From: Adiantum capillus-veneris
Lineage: Eukaryota > Streptophyta > Polypodiopsida > Polypodiales > Pteridaceae
Direction: 5' to 3'
Length of the DNA stretch: 60,000 bases
Assembly: GCA_014529385.2 (NCBI GenBank)
Contig: CM043945.1
Location: 143,912,741-143,972,740, forward strand
A program made the translations under genes and the position numbers. This document shows positions 32,362 through 43,647 of the stretch, piece after piece. Positions within the stretch are counted from its first letter, which is position 1, and every line of letters starts with the position of its first letter. The notes beneath the pieces are model-generated. The model did not search any database and had not been told where the DNA came from. It was given only the letters and a program-made list of their open reading frames with translations.

Positions 32362-32580
32362 GCGTGGCACGAGGGGGCTCTTGGTCTCCATATCACATAA
32401 GGCAACACAGTACATGACTACATGCTGGCCAATGACAGCTTTTGTGCAATCCAAGGACATGCACCAGTGGCTGGAGGAGGCAAAATCTAAACCTACAAAG
32501 CTCAAGTGGAGAGAGAGAGTTGCAACTCGAGGCAAGAAGAAGGAAAAAAGTGACCTCTACTTGGAGCCAGGCAGGAGAGA

Positions 32581-32763
32581 TTAGGCTCATGCTCTTAAAG
32601 CAAGAGCTTGGGTTGATTCATCATTACAAGATTTACTTGAGCCGGGTTCAAAAAATAGATTTAAGAGAAGTTTGTAGAGCTCCAGCGCAATATCTTGATC
32701 CAGCTGAAATAGCACGACTTAGAGTTCTATGCAGATATGTTCTTGAGCCTTTTTGGCAATAAT
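32581..32763 (+). other. Unassigned short ORF, possible exon remnant
   Basis: About 58 codons of non-repetitive, normal-looking composition (motifs HHYKIYLSRVQ, YLDPAEIARLRVL, EPFWQ) end in a TAA. The upstream part of this frame is microsatellite. I do not recognise the family. It could be the last exon of a decayed host gene or chance. Confidence 0.25.
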
Positions 32764-32811
32764 GTAAACTGGTTATTTTTTAAAATATGTCTTTAGTCAT
32801 GTGCTTTTATG

Positions 32812-32863
<52 letters not shown>
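32812..32863. repeat. (CT)n microsatellite at the 5' edge of LINE B
   Basis: Uninterrupted (CT)n that ends where LINE B begins. A similar CT tract follows the LINE B tail (about 37483-37505), so the element appears to sit inside a CT repeat. Confidence 0.9.
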
Positions 32864-32864
<1 letters not shown>

Positions 32865-33087
32865 GCCGTTTTTTGACCTAGTAGACAGCAGTTCACTCTT
32901 TTGACCATAACTTGCTCATCCGAACTCCGATTTAGGTGATCTATAGCCTCAATCGAAGAGCACAAAGCCCTCTACGCATTGATGTAAAGACAGAATTTTT
33001 CTGTGTAATGGAAGGCTTTGCTGTAACAGCATCTCAGAACTGAAAAAACTGTCAAAACTTTGCGTTTTTGTTGCCGACTTGAAGGCA

Positions 33088-34020
33088 ATGTCAGACAAAA
33101 CTCGCAAGGGTGGAAAAGCCACACTCGCCATGGAGAATGATGCAAAATCTCCAAGGAATTTGGATGCTAATCCAACCACATCGTCTACAACAACGGAAGC
33201 AATGATCATGGCTTACTTGATCTCGTTACAAGAAACCGTCAACAAGCAAGGTGAAGAGTTGCGCGCACTTGCAATGGAGAATGGTACTTTAAGAGTTCTC
33301 ATTGTGGAGAATGAGCACCTCAAGAAGGTTCTTGAAATGCAAACAACGCGTTTGATGCATCTTGAGAATGAAGTTCAAGAATGTAAACGCTCTCTTGTGG
33401 ACATGAATGTAGTGAAAGAGCGCTTGAGCAAAGTTGAGAGTGATCATGTATTGAAAGAGGAAACGATAGATACAATACGACATGATGTATGTGAGATGAG
33501 AAATGCATCCAAATCATGGGCTGATATATGTAAGGATAATGTGGTTTCTACATCTCCTATCACGCAAGCCGTTGTCCAAGCAAAGAATGTAGAGAATGTG
33601 GACACTCAAGAATTGCAAGAACGACAAAAACGCTCAAAGAACATCGTCATTCGTGGAATCAAGGAGGAAAGCATGGAAACACCCCAATCTCTTGCGGTTG
33701 CTATTGAAGAGTTTTTTGCTACACACTTTGGCATGTCAGGAATCATGGCTTATGGTGCACATCGAGTTGGAAAACAAGGAGTCCCTCGCTCGGGAGAAAG
33801 ACCTATTGTATGTACCATGGCTGATGAGGTAAAGAGAAAGATCATCCTTGACAATGGTTGGATCTACCTCAAAGGAACGGGTTGTAATGTATATGAGGAT
33901 CGCACTCTTATGCAACAAAATGTACGTCGCAAAGCATACGAGGAAAGAAGCAAGAGGGTTAAGGTATCATCTCAAGAAGAAAAGGCACTTGAGGAGGATG
34001 CAAGTCCACCCAACAAATAG
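33088..34020 (+). CDS. LINE B ORF1, coiled-coil RNA-binding protein (L1 ORF1p-like)
   Basis: ATG 33088, about 310 aa. Residues about 45-140 form a heptad-rich coiled coil (repeated Leu/Glu/Lys, for example LENEVQECKRSLVDMNVVK). The C-terminal half has the pattern of L1 ORF1 RNA-binding domains: KNIVIRGIKEES, then an EFFATHFG segment, AHRVG, RPIVCTMAD and LKGTGCNVYEDRT. Such proteins trimerise through the coiled coil and chaperone element RNA. It precedes ORF2 by only six bases, consistent with termination-reinitiation. Confidence 0.75.
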   Translation: MSDKTRKGGKATLAMENDAKSPRNLDANPTTSSTTTEAMIMAYLISLQETVNKQGEELRALAMENGTLRVLIVENEHLKKVLEMQTTRLMHLENEVQECKRSLVDMNVVKERLSKVESDHVLKEETIDTIRHDVCEMRNASKSWADICKDNVVSTSPITQAVVQAKNVENVDTQELQERQKRSKNIVIRGIKEESMETPQSLAVAIEEFFATHFGMSGIMAYGAHRVGKQGVPRSGERPIVCTMADEVKRKIILDNGWIYLKGTGCNVYEDRTLMQQNVRRKAYEERSKRVKVSSQEEKALEEDASPPNK

Positions 34021-34026
34021 GGACAC

Positions 34027-37000
34027 ATGATCTATGAGACCAACTCACGCTTGCGAATAAGCTTTTGGAATTGTAACGGGTATCCATGGAATGCGGGAAT
34101 TGGCATTGATGAGCTTACCAATGACTCCGATGTGATACTTCTTGTCGAAACATGGGAGCATGATGCGCAACGAATTCTTGGATTTGACAAATACGATGTA
34201 CATTCTTTGATGTGGGCCAAAAATGCAAAGCAACGAAGAGGCCAAGGAGGCATAGCATGTATGACCAAAAAGGGTTTGAAAGATGTTTCCATTGTCAAAG
34301 AAGATAAGTATAAACGGTACTTATGGTTGAAAATCAGCCCACCAAATGGTCAAGTCATGTTTGTGGCCGGCTGCTACATTCCTCACTATGACTCCAACTT
34401 TTATGCTCGCTTGAATATGGATAGAGATCAGCCCTTTGTTGAACTAGAGGAAGACATTGCTTATTACAAGGATCAAGGTGAAGTCATTGTTTTTGGAGAC
34501 ATGAATGCTCGCACAAATATGTTACAACACGACACACAACAAGTCGACATGCCGCATGTATCAAGAAGAGTGGATGACTCATACATGTATAATCGAAGTT
34601 CTAATGATGCAAAAGAAGTGGATCACTATGGAAAGTCACTTCTACATATGTGCAATAGTACCGGAATGCTCATTGCAAATGGTGTATCTCTATGGCAAGG
34701 CACCAATGACTTTACATGTAGAAAGCACAATGGTGCTAGCGTGATTGACTATATGTTGTTCTCAGAAGCCACTCTAGAATGCATACAAAGCTTTACACTT
34801 GGTGAATGGAATCCGGAATCGGATCATAGGATGTTATGTATTGACCTCAAGTGTGGTAAACGGCCCGAGCATGTAGCCTCCAATCATGATGTGAATCATT
34901 TGTACCTACGTCTAGACTTCAAACGAGCACTTATATATGCTGATATGGTGGACCAAATGTTAAGCATGATAGAGCATCAAGGGAGCCCAACATTAGAATG
35001 CAAGTGGAAAGTTTTCAAAGAAGTAATTTTCTCTTGTGCGAAGGAATGCTTTTCGGCGAAACACATGTCTTGCAAAAGGTCTAAGAAGGGTAGCACCAAG
35101 AAGAAATGGTTTGACATGGAATGTAGTCAAGCCCGAAAACACTTGCTAAGATTGGATGCAATCAAAGACAAGGAAGTTTACTTGGAATGTTCACACACAT
35201 ACAAAGCACTTGTTCAAAAGAAGAGGAGAAGGTGGGAAGTCGAAAAACAACTTCTTTTAGCACAAGAGAAAGCACATGCATGTGGCAAGTTTTGGCAAAA
35301 TCTAAAAGGCAAGCGCGTTGAGAGCTTTGGTGACTTGACTCTTGAGGATATGTATATGCATTGTAAGAACCTCTATGAGCAACCCAATGTTGATAAGATG
35401 GAGGGTTGTAGCTCCCTTCCATTTATGTCTCCCTTCTTTACCATTGAAGATGTATGCCGCGCGCTTGAGAAACTTGCTACTCGCAAGGCAGGTGACCTTC
35501 AAGGTGTCAAGGCTGAAATGATTAAATGGACAAGCAAGAAAACACGATATTGGATATGCGATATGTTTAACCTTGCACTTCAGTATGGCATGCCTCATGA
35601 TTGGAGTGCAAATTGGATCAAACCTTTGCACAAAGGAGGAGATGTAAACAATGTGAACAACTATCGCACTATAATGGTTGGTTCTTTGATGGCAAAGTTA
35701 TTTGGATGTATCATGGAGATGAAGATAAGTGAATGGGCTGAAAAGAATGGCAAACGTGCGCTTGGCCAAGCAGGTTTTCGAAAGCATCATAGCACTATTG
35801 ATCACCTTGTCACTCTTCGAGTTCTTATGGAAGCGTCTCGATTGAAAGGAAAAAAGTTGTATTGTTGCTTTGTGGATTTCAAGAAAGCTTTTGACATGGT
35901 ACCGCGAGGAAATCTTTGGAGACGTATGCAAAGCCTTCAAGTGCCGAGAGAATTTATGCATGCAGTCTTTCGCATCTACCAAAAAGTGATATGTCGATTA
36001 CGTATGGGAGATGGAATTTCAGAATTTTTTGCAAGCACTATTGGTGTCAAACAAGGATGCCCACTTTCCCCAACCCTCTTTGGGCTACTCATTGATGAAT
36101 TGGAATACATGGTTCTTGATTTTATGCAGCAAGAAGGCATAGAAGAGGTTAAGATTGGAAATGCGGTGATCATGCTTTTGCTTTATGCCGATGATGTAGT
36201 GCTCTTGGCACATACCTTAGAAGATGCACAAAAGCTTATGAGTGTCTTGGAACGCTTTTGCCTACATAGCGGGCTGATCGTGAATGGATCCAAAACCAAG
36301 GTTATGCTTGTAAAGACCCTCAATGACGAAAATCCATGCATTGTATACAACAATGAGAAACTTGAAGTGGTAGATCACTTCAAGTACCTTGGCCTTGAGG
36401 TTCCATCCAATCATAAATGGAAGGATTGTGCAATGCGTCGCTTGGAAGCCGGAAAGAGGGCTTATTATGCATTTGAGAACATGTGCAATGCAGGAGAGAT
36501 CAAGTGTTGGGCTCTCAAAAAGTACCTCTTTGACACATTGGTGACACCGGTGCTTCTTTATGGAGTGGAGGTGTGGGGTGGAAGCATCGGGAAGTCTACT
36601 TGGAAAGAGTTTGAGAATGTCCAAAAGCATTTTCTCACCAACTTTCTCCAAGTCAAGACACAAACACCCTACATGCTCTTACTTCTTGAGTCCGGATCGC
36701 TTCCCATTGAGGTCTTGGGCATGGAAAGGGTTGTGGAGTACATGCGTAAGACACAACGTAGCCCTTTGCATCGACTTCCTAGAATCGCATATGAAGCAAG
36801 TCAAAAGGTTCAAAAGACATGCAAGAGCAAAATACTAAGTTCGGGGTGGATGCTTGATATCAAGAAATGGTTTGGAAGATGGGATGCATGTCACTTGGTC
36901 AAGGATGCGTCGATCGACTCCCAAGTTAATGAGGCCTTCTTACAACGCCAATGTATCATGGCTTGGGAGAAATCTGGAGGTTCTCGCTTCAGCCATTACA

Positions 37001-37407
37001 CCACACACGTTGCCCCAAACTATAAATCTCTCTTCTTCTCGGAACGAGGTAACCGAACCCCTTCCTACATCCTTGAGCCCATCCCGTTGAGTGCGATCCG
37101 CACCATTGCCTCCATTCGTCTTAGCTCCCATTCTCTACGCTGCGAGATAGGACGTTGGGGCACTGGCGAGGAGTGTCATCGACTTTGCACCTTATGCCCT
37201 CGTCAAGTGCGAGAGAGTGAGTACCACACACTACTTGAGTGCTCAGCTTTTGACCACATTAGGTCCTCTTTTCCCCATATATTCAGCCATGAGCTCTCCC
37301 TACATACCTTCCTCTCCCAACCACGATGTGGACTCTCTATTGCGACGCTCATTTCAGCCATTTTTGAGCATCGAGAGTCACTTATGAACTCCACTCACAC
37401 CACGTGA
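34027..37407 (+). CDS. LINE B ORF2: APE endonuclease, reverse transcriptase, CCHC
   Basis: 1126 aa, ATG 34027. The endonuclease domain (about residues 1-275) keeps all landmark residues: Asn in FWNCNGY, Glu in LLVETWEHD, GDMNAR, Asp in VIDYMLF and the terminal SDHR. The reverse transcriptase (about 480-800) has ANWIKPLHKGG, GQAGFRKHHST, FVDFKKAFDMV, GVKQGCPLSPTLF, the catalytic LLYADDVVLL, and NGSKTKVM. The thumb region has TPVLLYGVEVWG. A C-terminal CX2CX9HX4C motif lies near 37190-37250. The enzyme would nick DNA and prime reverse transcription at the target. With every catalytic residue present, this may be a recent or active copy. Confidence 0.92.
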   Translation: MIYETNSRLRISFWNCNGYPWNAGIGIDELTNDSDVILLVETWEHDAQRILGFDKYDVHSLMWAKNAKQRRGQGGIACMTKKGLKDVSIVKEDKYKRYLWLKISPPNGQVMFVAGCYIPHYDSNFYARLNMDRDQPFVELEEDIAYYKDQGEVIVFGDMNARTNMLQHDTQQVDMPHVSRRVDDSYMYNRSSNDAKEVDHYGKSLLHMCNSTGMLIANGVSLWQGTNDFTCRKHNGASVIDYMLFSEATLECIQSFTLGEWNPESDHRMLCIDLKCGKRPEHVASNHDVNHLYLRLDFKRALIYADMVDQMLSMIEHQGSPTLECKWKVFKEVIFSCAKECFSAKHMSCKRSKKGSTKKKWFDMECSQARKHLLRLDAIKDKEVYLECSHTYKALVQKKRRRWEVEKQLLLAQEKAHACGKFWQNLKGKRVESFGDLTLEDMYMHCKNLYEQPNVDKMEGCSSLPFMSPFFTIEDVCRALEKLATRKAGDLQGVKAEMIKWTSKKTRYWICDMFNLALQYGMPHDWSANWIKPLHKGGDVNNVNNYRTIMVGSLMAKLFGCIMEMKISEWAEKNGKRALGQAGFRKHHSTIDHLVTLRVLMEASRLKGKKLYCCFVDFKKAFDMVPRGNLWRRMQSLQVPREFMHAVFRIYQKVICRLRMGDGISEFFASTIGVKQGCPLSPTLFGLLIDELEYMVLDFMQQEGIEEVKIGNAVIMLLLYADDVVLLAHTLEDAQKLMSVLERFCLHSGLIVNGSKTKVMLVKTLNDENPCIVYNNEKLEVVDHFKYLGLEVPSNHKWKDCAMRRLEAGKRAYYAFENMCNAGEIKCWALKKYLFDTLVTPVLLYGVEVWGGSIGKSTWKEFENVQKHFLTNFLQVKTQTPYMLLLLESGSLPIEVLGMERVVEYMRKTQRSPLHRLPRIAYEASQKVQKTCKSKILSSGWMLDIKKWFGRWDACHLVKDASIDSQVNEAFLQRQCIMAWEKSGGSRFSHYTTHVAPNYKSLFFSERGNRTPSYILEPIPLSAIRTIASIRLSSHSLRCEIGRWGTGEECHRLCTLCPRQVRESEYHTLLECSAFDHIRSSFPHIFSHELSLHTFLSQPRCGLSIATLISAIFEHRESLMNSTHTT

Positions 37408-37452
37408 CATGTTCATTTGGTCCCATAGGTCATATTTGACCTCCCAGGACGA

Positions 37453-37491
37453 TAATAGAACTATCTATCTATCTATCTATCTATCTCTCTG

Positions 37492-37554
<63 letters not shown>
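37453..37554. repeat. (CTAT)n / (CT)n / (GT)n compound microsatellite
   Basis: The (CTAT)n part is taken as the LINE B tail. It is followed by CT-rich sequence and (GT)n to about 37552. The tail could seed or match the repeat at the target. Confidence 0.9.
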
Positions 37555-37559
<5 letters not shown>

Positions 37560-38226
37560 AAAGGGGTTAAATGTACCAGGAGTAGTTTAAAGGGGCCAAA
37601 GATAGAAAGTGTCAATCGTGTGAGTGTCGTGGAGAAATGTATAAAGATGCACACACATACAGAGTGAGACCCTAAACAGCGAGCGAGGCCCGCCGATAGG
37701 CGGGACGCGCGAGCTAGTTGTAGAGAATAAGGACATGCTAAAAGGTCAAAATTTGAAGCATTTGTGTGTATTCACACTAAAACTTATGAAATTTTGTCAA
37801 TTTTCTTCAAGGCAAACTGAGAATCTAGAGTGAATAGCTAGATCAAAAGCAAGTTATGCGGAGACCTTTCTTTTTGCACGTGAACATTAATTGAAATCTT
37901 TTCTAGGTTTAAGTTTGCTAAATGGGTCCTTTCGTTTTTCATATCTTTATGGATACAAGGTACATGACTAGATTTACTCATTACTTCAAATGTTTCAGAA
38001 TGCCAATAGACACAAATTACAAAATTGGACTGTTCCCCTTGATCCATCATCTGAATTTGATGGGTGATCCAGCATCTCAATTGCATTATTTATGCTTACG
38101 TAGTGAGTGATCAAGCACCTTCACTATATTAATTAAGCGTTTTTAAAGTGATTGAGGATGGCAGGCATCATGGCATTGTAGTAGAAGCGACAATTGTACA
38201 ATGTCAGTTGATTTATAAGCAGATCG
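37555..38226 (+). pseudogene. Duplicated promoter/5' end of the STP gene (copy A, proximal part)
   Basis: From about 37722 to 37915 the sequence matches 57250-57415, and from about 37940 to 38226 it matches 57600-57876, the region just upstream of the STP start. It contains the equivalent of the upstream ATG (ATGGCAGGCATCATGGCA), but with an early stop. The match breaks at the chromovirus LTR (38227) and resumes at 47162. It lacks the 139 bp insertion present upstream of the intact gene. Near 37688-37703 a CCCGCC-GATA-GGCGGG hairpin is visible. Confidence 0.75.
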
Positions 38227-39600
38227 CGTCATAATAATCAATATCTAATTCTCCTAAATGATTTTCTCATGTTAAATTCATCATTTAATCTGGGGAAGTG
38301 CCAGGGGAGAAAAAGCTAGAATATTGGTGAAGCTAGCAGACCGGCCACAGTAGGGATCCAAAAGGGGGGGGGGGGGCATTTGCAAAAGAGCCATGTGAAA
38401 CAATGGGCTAAAAAGACCATAAGGTTCAGCCCATTAAGACTTCCAAAATGCTAAGGTTCCAAAATTCAAAGGTTATGTCCAAAGGTCAAACCTAGGGCAA
38501 TTGGATGCTTTGTGTGTGACCAAAAAAGTCTTTGTACATCCCTACTTGGGAGGGGCGAGCCTTTCTTCTAGGGGATGAGAGAGAAAGCCCCACACACACA
38601 CACAAGCTCCCTTTACACAAAGGGAATGAAGGACACATGTCAGATGCCTAAGCTAGTTGCTCCCAAAGTGTGCTCAATTCCTATTGGATGACCCTTGAAG
38701 TGGACCAATGAGAATTAGACTAGAGTAAATTTAGCCTAATTAATTTTAAAACACTTAATAAAAAGAACCAATGAAAATTAAGTCTCCTGGATGACTATTG
38801 GACAGCCCGTGAAGGGGTCCAATAGGAATTGAGCAGCCCAATGGGCTACTTAATTCCTATTGGTCAGAATGGGGAAAGGTCCAATGGGGCTTTAATTCAT
38901 TTAAATCAATTAAGTTTAATTGATTAAGCTCTCACAAAAGGGGAAAGGGGGACACATGTCAGAAGGCTATCACTTATGCTGCTTAATAGCCATTGGCTTG
39001 ACTTGGGGAGGTCCAATGGGGGAAAAGCAAGAGCAAATAGCAAGAGGGCTCGCCCAAGAGAGAGAGGGGGCTGATTTTTGCAAGGCATTATCACACACAC
39101 ACACACAATCTCATGTGTGAAGAAAGAGAAGACTATCTCTTCCCAATTTTCCTCTCAATCCACTCTCATACCCTGCTAGCTCTCACCATCTTCGAAGGTG
39201 TGTGAGGTCTTGGGTCTGAGAACAGGGATAATTAAAGTTGTGTTTGTGAAGTGTTTTGCTTAGTGCATGAAGCTTTCATCTTCATTGCACTAGCTAGTCT
39301 TGAAGGAACACAAAGAATTGTATTGTACAATGTCTCTCTTGATGGGAGAAACCATAATACAAAGCCTTTTGGAGGGGGGACCAGCTCCATGCAAATCCGG
39401 TCCTCAACTGTTGTCAATAGCTTAATTTCTCTCTCTTTTGAAAGTATTGTTGATGCTATCTAACTAGGTGTTATGCTTTTTGTTGCTCTCTCCACCCAAG
39501 CACTCTTGTAATTCTCATTAGGAATCTATTCTAATGAAATGCCCACTATGTTCATGCTAATTTCCGCTACACACAAGTTTTTAGACCATTAAATGTTACA
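38227..39600 (+). repeat. 5' LTR of chromovirus
   Basis: About 1374 bp, ending TGTTACA. The first base appears mutated (CGTCATAATA versus TGTCATAATA in the other copy). It contains a G13 run at 38364-38376 and several direct repeats of CCTATTGG/CCAATGGG type. It is about 190 bp shorter than the 3' LTR because of a block missing near 39145. Confidence 0.88.
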
Positions 39601-39601
39601 T

Positions 39602-39613
39602 TGGTATCAGAGC
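39602..39613 (+). promoter_or_regulatory. Primer binding site, tRNA-iMet type
   Basis: TGGTATCAGAGC begins one base after the 5' LTR and is complementary to the 3' end of plant initiator tRNA-Met, the usual primer of chromoviruses. Confidence 0.9.
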
Positions 39614-40018
39614 ACAAGGTTTCTCTTTTTTTGCTCAAGAAGGGAGGTCCTCAAGCTAGCTATAAATGGTTGGTATTATTAATTGCCTGTGAGTAAGTAG
39701 AATAGGGATTTTTCAGCCTTGCAGTGCGCCTGCCTTTGTGCAGTTAACGGGGCATCACCGTCGAGATCTATGGTCTTAATAGTGGAGTCCTACGCAGCTT
39801 GCCTACGGCTTAACCACTATTGAGCTATTAGAAGCTTGAGAGGAGCCGGTGCTGGATTGGTGTCGAAAGACCCTCTCTTCTATTCCTTGCAATTAATGGT
39901 ATTCGAGCCGCGGGTACAGTAGCTTGAGTGCTTTTTCTAAAGGGGTAAAGAGGAGTAGCAACTAGGGCTTGAAGTGCCAAAGTACACCTAAAAAAGTTTA
40001 CACCTAAAAGTTGTTAGA

Positions 40019-42018
40019 ATGGCTGACAATAGTAAAGAGAGTGAAATTAATGTTGATAACTTTGATTTTGCTAATGAGCAAGCTACTAATGATGCTCCGA
40101 TGCTTGTTAACTATCTTGTTTCTAGGCTTTAACAAGCCATGGGCAATCCATCTCTCCAAAGTGAAGTGCAACGGCAGCTCCGTGCTCACGGGATTCTCCA
40201 AGCTCATCACCATGACAAGAGAACACCTAGGAAGCCTCCTTGTGAGACTCCCAAAAGAGGTCTCTCTCCGATTCGGGAAGAAGAAGAGAATCCGTACGAA
40301 GGGCTCAAGAATTTACTTCTTGATGATGCATCTCCTTCCCAAAGGAGAACTCAAGAGCCTCTATCGAAGGAACGAGAAAGAAGTGAGTCTCCCGTCACCT
40401 CGGCGGATATGGCTCAATGAAGACGGCGGGCTAAACGCTCTCCATCACCACCAAAGCGGAGAAGACCATCGCACCCTTCTCCACATCATCATTCAAAGAG
40501 GGATGATAAAAAGCAAGAGAAGAAAAAGGCGAGAAAGAGGACACCCTCTTCTCCATCTTCTTCATCCTCTTCCTCTTATGAAAGTGATGGTGAAGACGAC
40601 GAAGATCAAGACAAGAAAAAGGCGAGAAAGAGGTCACCCTCTTCTCCACCTTCTTCAAATTCTTCACCTTCTGAAGAAAGTGATGGTGCAACCTTTGAAC
40701 CATAAAAAAGAAGAGGCCATAGGAAATCCTATGCCGCATGGAAGAGGTCGTCCAAGCTGAAGAAATTCAAAGAGGGAGGGAAGAGTATCTCTTTCCTTAC
40801 CTATGATGGTACCTTTGGTGCTACGGACAAAGTCTTGACCTTTATCCAGCAATTCGATACGGCGTTTGGAGATGAGAGCTTCACGGAGTCCTCTAAGCTA
40901 TGCCATGTAGCTATGCACTTTCAAAAGTCCGCCAGGCAATGGTGGTCTAGCCTACGAGCCAACAGTGAAGCTCCACGAACATGGAAAGCTTTAAGAGCTT
41001 CCATTATGAAGCAGTTTTTGGCCACCGATGCTAAAGACAAAGTACTCACCGAATGGCGAAGCTTAAAGCTCTCTCCCTATGAATCCATCCACAAATATGT
41101 AGACAACTTTTGGGACCTACAACTCAAAGCCACTGTCTTCAAAAAGTTGGATTTTGGAGAGAAAAAGCAACAATTTTGTGCGGGCTTAACCAAAGAAATG
41201 GCGGAGTATGTCAACTCCCAAAGGCCACGTACCATATCGGCAGAATACACCATACTATGGTGGCCTCACGAATCAATTTCCAAACGGGGGCTAAAAGAAA
41301 TAATAAGCCCACGAAAAACAAGGGTTCCAACGAGCCTAAGGGGAAGGACAATGTCCAAAAGTCTCCTAAGGGCAACTCCAACAAAGCTAAAGAGAAGGGA
41401 GTTTACAAAGGTAAAAACAAACTCTCTCCTGAAGAGCTTGAGCCTTATCGCAAGGATAACCGGTGTTTCAAGTGCGGCGAACAAGGGCATGCGTATCGCG
41501 CTTGTCCCCAAAAGAACAACTGCCAAGATCCTCCTAGAGCTTCCTTGGTTGAAATCCAAGAGGAGGAGACTCACCAAACTCACAACAAAGGATCTCCTCT
41601 ATGCCATGCTTGGGGAAAGGAAAGAGAACATGATGTTTTTATTCTCTTTGACCCTGGTTCTACTCACAATTTTATATCTATAGAGTTGGCCACCAAGCTA
41701 GGCATACAATCCTACAAGATGGGAGATGTCCTACCCGCAGACAGTGCCTTCAAGGGGCAAGAAGCTTCAGTCACTCCCTTAATCAGAAAATTGAGGCTTC
41801 ATGTCCAAGGCTCTGTGGACAAAGAGGACTTCTTTATCTCTCCTCTCAAGCATGAGGATGTAATCCTAGGGGCACCATGGTTTGACTGCATGGCTGCCGA
41901 TGTTAAATTTCCTGAAAGGAGAATCTCCTTTAAGTTCAGGGAAAAAGACATGTATATAGATGCTAAGGAAATGGGTAACACTATCCCCATTGTACATACA
42001 CCAGCTTTCAACAAGTGA
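40019..42018 (+). pseudogene. Gag and protease of chromovirus, broken
   Basis: ATG at 40019 opens a frame that stays coding-like to about 41250 but has stops at 40130-40132, 40418-40420 and 40703-40705. The part from about 40430 to 40700 is rich in Arg/Lys/Ser/Pro, like an SR domain. The capsid-like gag domain lies at about 40790-41230 (motifs ARQWWSSL and YESIHKYVDNFWDL). A one-base change near 41255 moves coding to the next frame. That frame has a basic linker, a canonical knuckle CFKCGEQGHAYRACP near 41462-41506 and a retropepsin domain whose active site reads FDPGSTHNFIS (Pro for Ser/Thr). It ends TGA at 42016-42018. Confidence 0.82.
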
Positions 42019-42036
42019 ATAAAGAGCTCTATTTCC

Positions 42037-43647
42037 GTGTACATGATTTTTTTTAAAGATTCTCAAAATGAACCTAATGCTTTAGCAAAAGAAAATAAAA
42101 GCAACCAAAAGGAATTAGATTTATCCAATTTTCTCAAGGGGTTTCAAGATGTTTTTATTGACGACATACCTTGTGAGCTACCTCCTAAACGAGGTAATGA
42201 TGACCATGCAATTGAACTTCTTCCCGGAAGTTCACCGCCTAACAAACCTTCTTATAGAGTTTCTCAAGCTCAACAAGAGGAGATTATGCAGCAAGTGCAT
42301 GAGTTAATTGAGAAGGGCATGGTTAGGCCTAGCTCATCTCCATTTTGCTCACCGGTGCTATTAGTGCAAAAGAAAGACGGGACATATCGTATGTGTGTCG
42401 ACTATAGAGCACTAAATAGGATCACTATCAAGAATAGGTTTCCCATTCCACGGGTAGAAGACCTATTTGATAAGTTACAAGGATCGACCTACTTCAGTAG
42501 GATTGACCTAAAAAGTGGCTATCATCAAATAAGGATAGTTGATCAAGACATTGTAAAGACCGCATTTCGCACCACATTTGGTCTTTACGAATACATTGTC
42601 ATGCCTTTTGGCTTGACCAATGCACCAGCCACATTCAACCGCGTGATGGAGAAGTTGTTCAGGCCTCATCGAACCTTCACTGGAGTGTTCTTTGATGATA
42701 TTATCATCTACTCTAATTCATTAGACGAACACAAGCAACACCTCCAGGTAATATTTCAAGTTTTAAGAGAGAATAAACTTTATGTTAATCGAAAGAAAAG
42801 TGATTTTTTCTTCCAAGAGATTCAGTATTTAGGTCACATTATCTCTCAAGATGGCATCCAAATGGATCCATCAAAGTTAGAGGTAATAAAAGGATGGCCT
42901 AAACCAAGGAATCTTCATGAACTAAGAAGCTTTATAGGTATGTGTGCATACTATAGACGCTTCATAGAAAAGTTCTCACAAATTGCGGGACCACTACATG
43001 ACCTAACAAAGAAAAGCATTAGGTATACATGGATTGCTAAGGAGAACAATGCTTTCGAAAAAATTATCTCTCAACCTGTGCTTACACTACCGGATCTCTC
43101 AAAGCCATTTGAGGTCCAATGTGATGCTTCTGGTGATTGCCTTGGAGCTGTTTTGCTCCAAGAAGGACACGCCATAGGCTATGAGAGTCGAAGGCTCGAC
43201 CCTGTTGAGAAAGCTCTAGGCATATATGAAAAGGAACTCCTTGCACTTCTACATGCCTTAGACTCATGGAAGCACTATTTATTGGGGACTCCTTTCATTC
43301 TGCGAATGGATCACCAAAGTCTTAGGTACGTCATGACGCAGACCAAGCTCTCCGACTAAAAAATGAGGTGGGCAAATTTCCTTTCGCAATTTCATTTTCA
43401 TATTGCTCACATTGCTGGCAAGCATAATCAAGTAGCTGATGCACTCTCAAGACGGCCGAGAGTGAATGCGGTTTCCATAGCAACTCACAATGATCTATCT
43501 TCAATGATAGATGAGTATGCTATTGATCCCGATTTTAGAGATGTGATTTCAGCCCTTGCATTAGAAAAGAAAGAAGAACCATTTACTTTACAAGATGGTT
43601 TCTTCTCTATGGCAATAGACTATGCGTTACTAACTCACTCGTCGTGA
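42037..43647 (+). pseudogene. Reverse transcriptase and RNase H of chromovirus, one in-frame stop
   Basis: The frame is the same as the protease and is open after its TGA. RT motifs: RMCVDYRALN, FSRIDLKSGYHQI, PFGLTNAPATF and the catalytic FFDDIIIYS near 42690. RNase H motifs: VQCDASG, YEKELLALLHAL, RMDHQSLRY. A TAA at 43357-43359 interrupts the frame just before the conserved HIAGKHNQVADALSRRP segment, which follows in phase. Near 43625 a frame change leads to the integrase zinc-binding region. Confidence 0.88.

Larger units (their letters stand above)
32864..37485 (+). mobile_element. LINE B: apparently intact two-ORF non-LTR retrotransposon
   Basis: A 5' UTR (about 32864-33087) is followed by ORF1 (33088-34020), a 6 bp gap, ORF2 (34027-37407), a short 3' UTR and a (CTAT)n tail at about 37453-37483 instead of poly(A). 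Neither ORF has a stop or frame change. ORF1 is of the coiled-coil plus L1-transposase-like type rather than the DUF4283 type of LINE A, and ORF2 ends in a CCHC motif. The clade cannot be fixed by eye. Confidence 0.88.

Noticed and set aside
40431-40739. Reverse-strand 102-codon frame
   Set aside because: Antisense of the SR-like, low-complexity gag region of the chromovirus.
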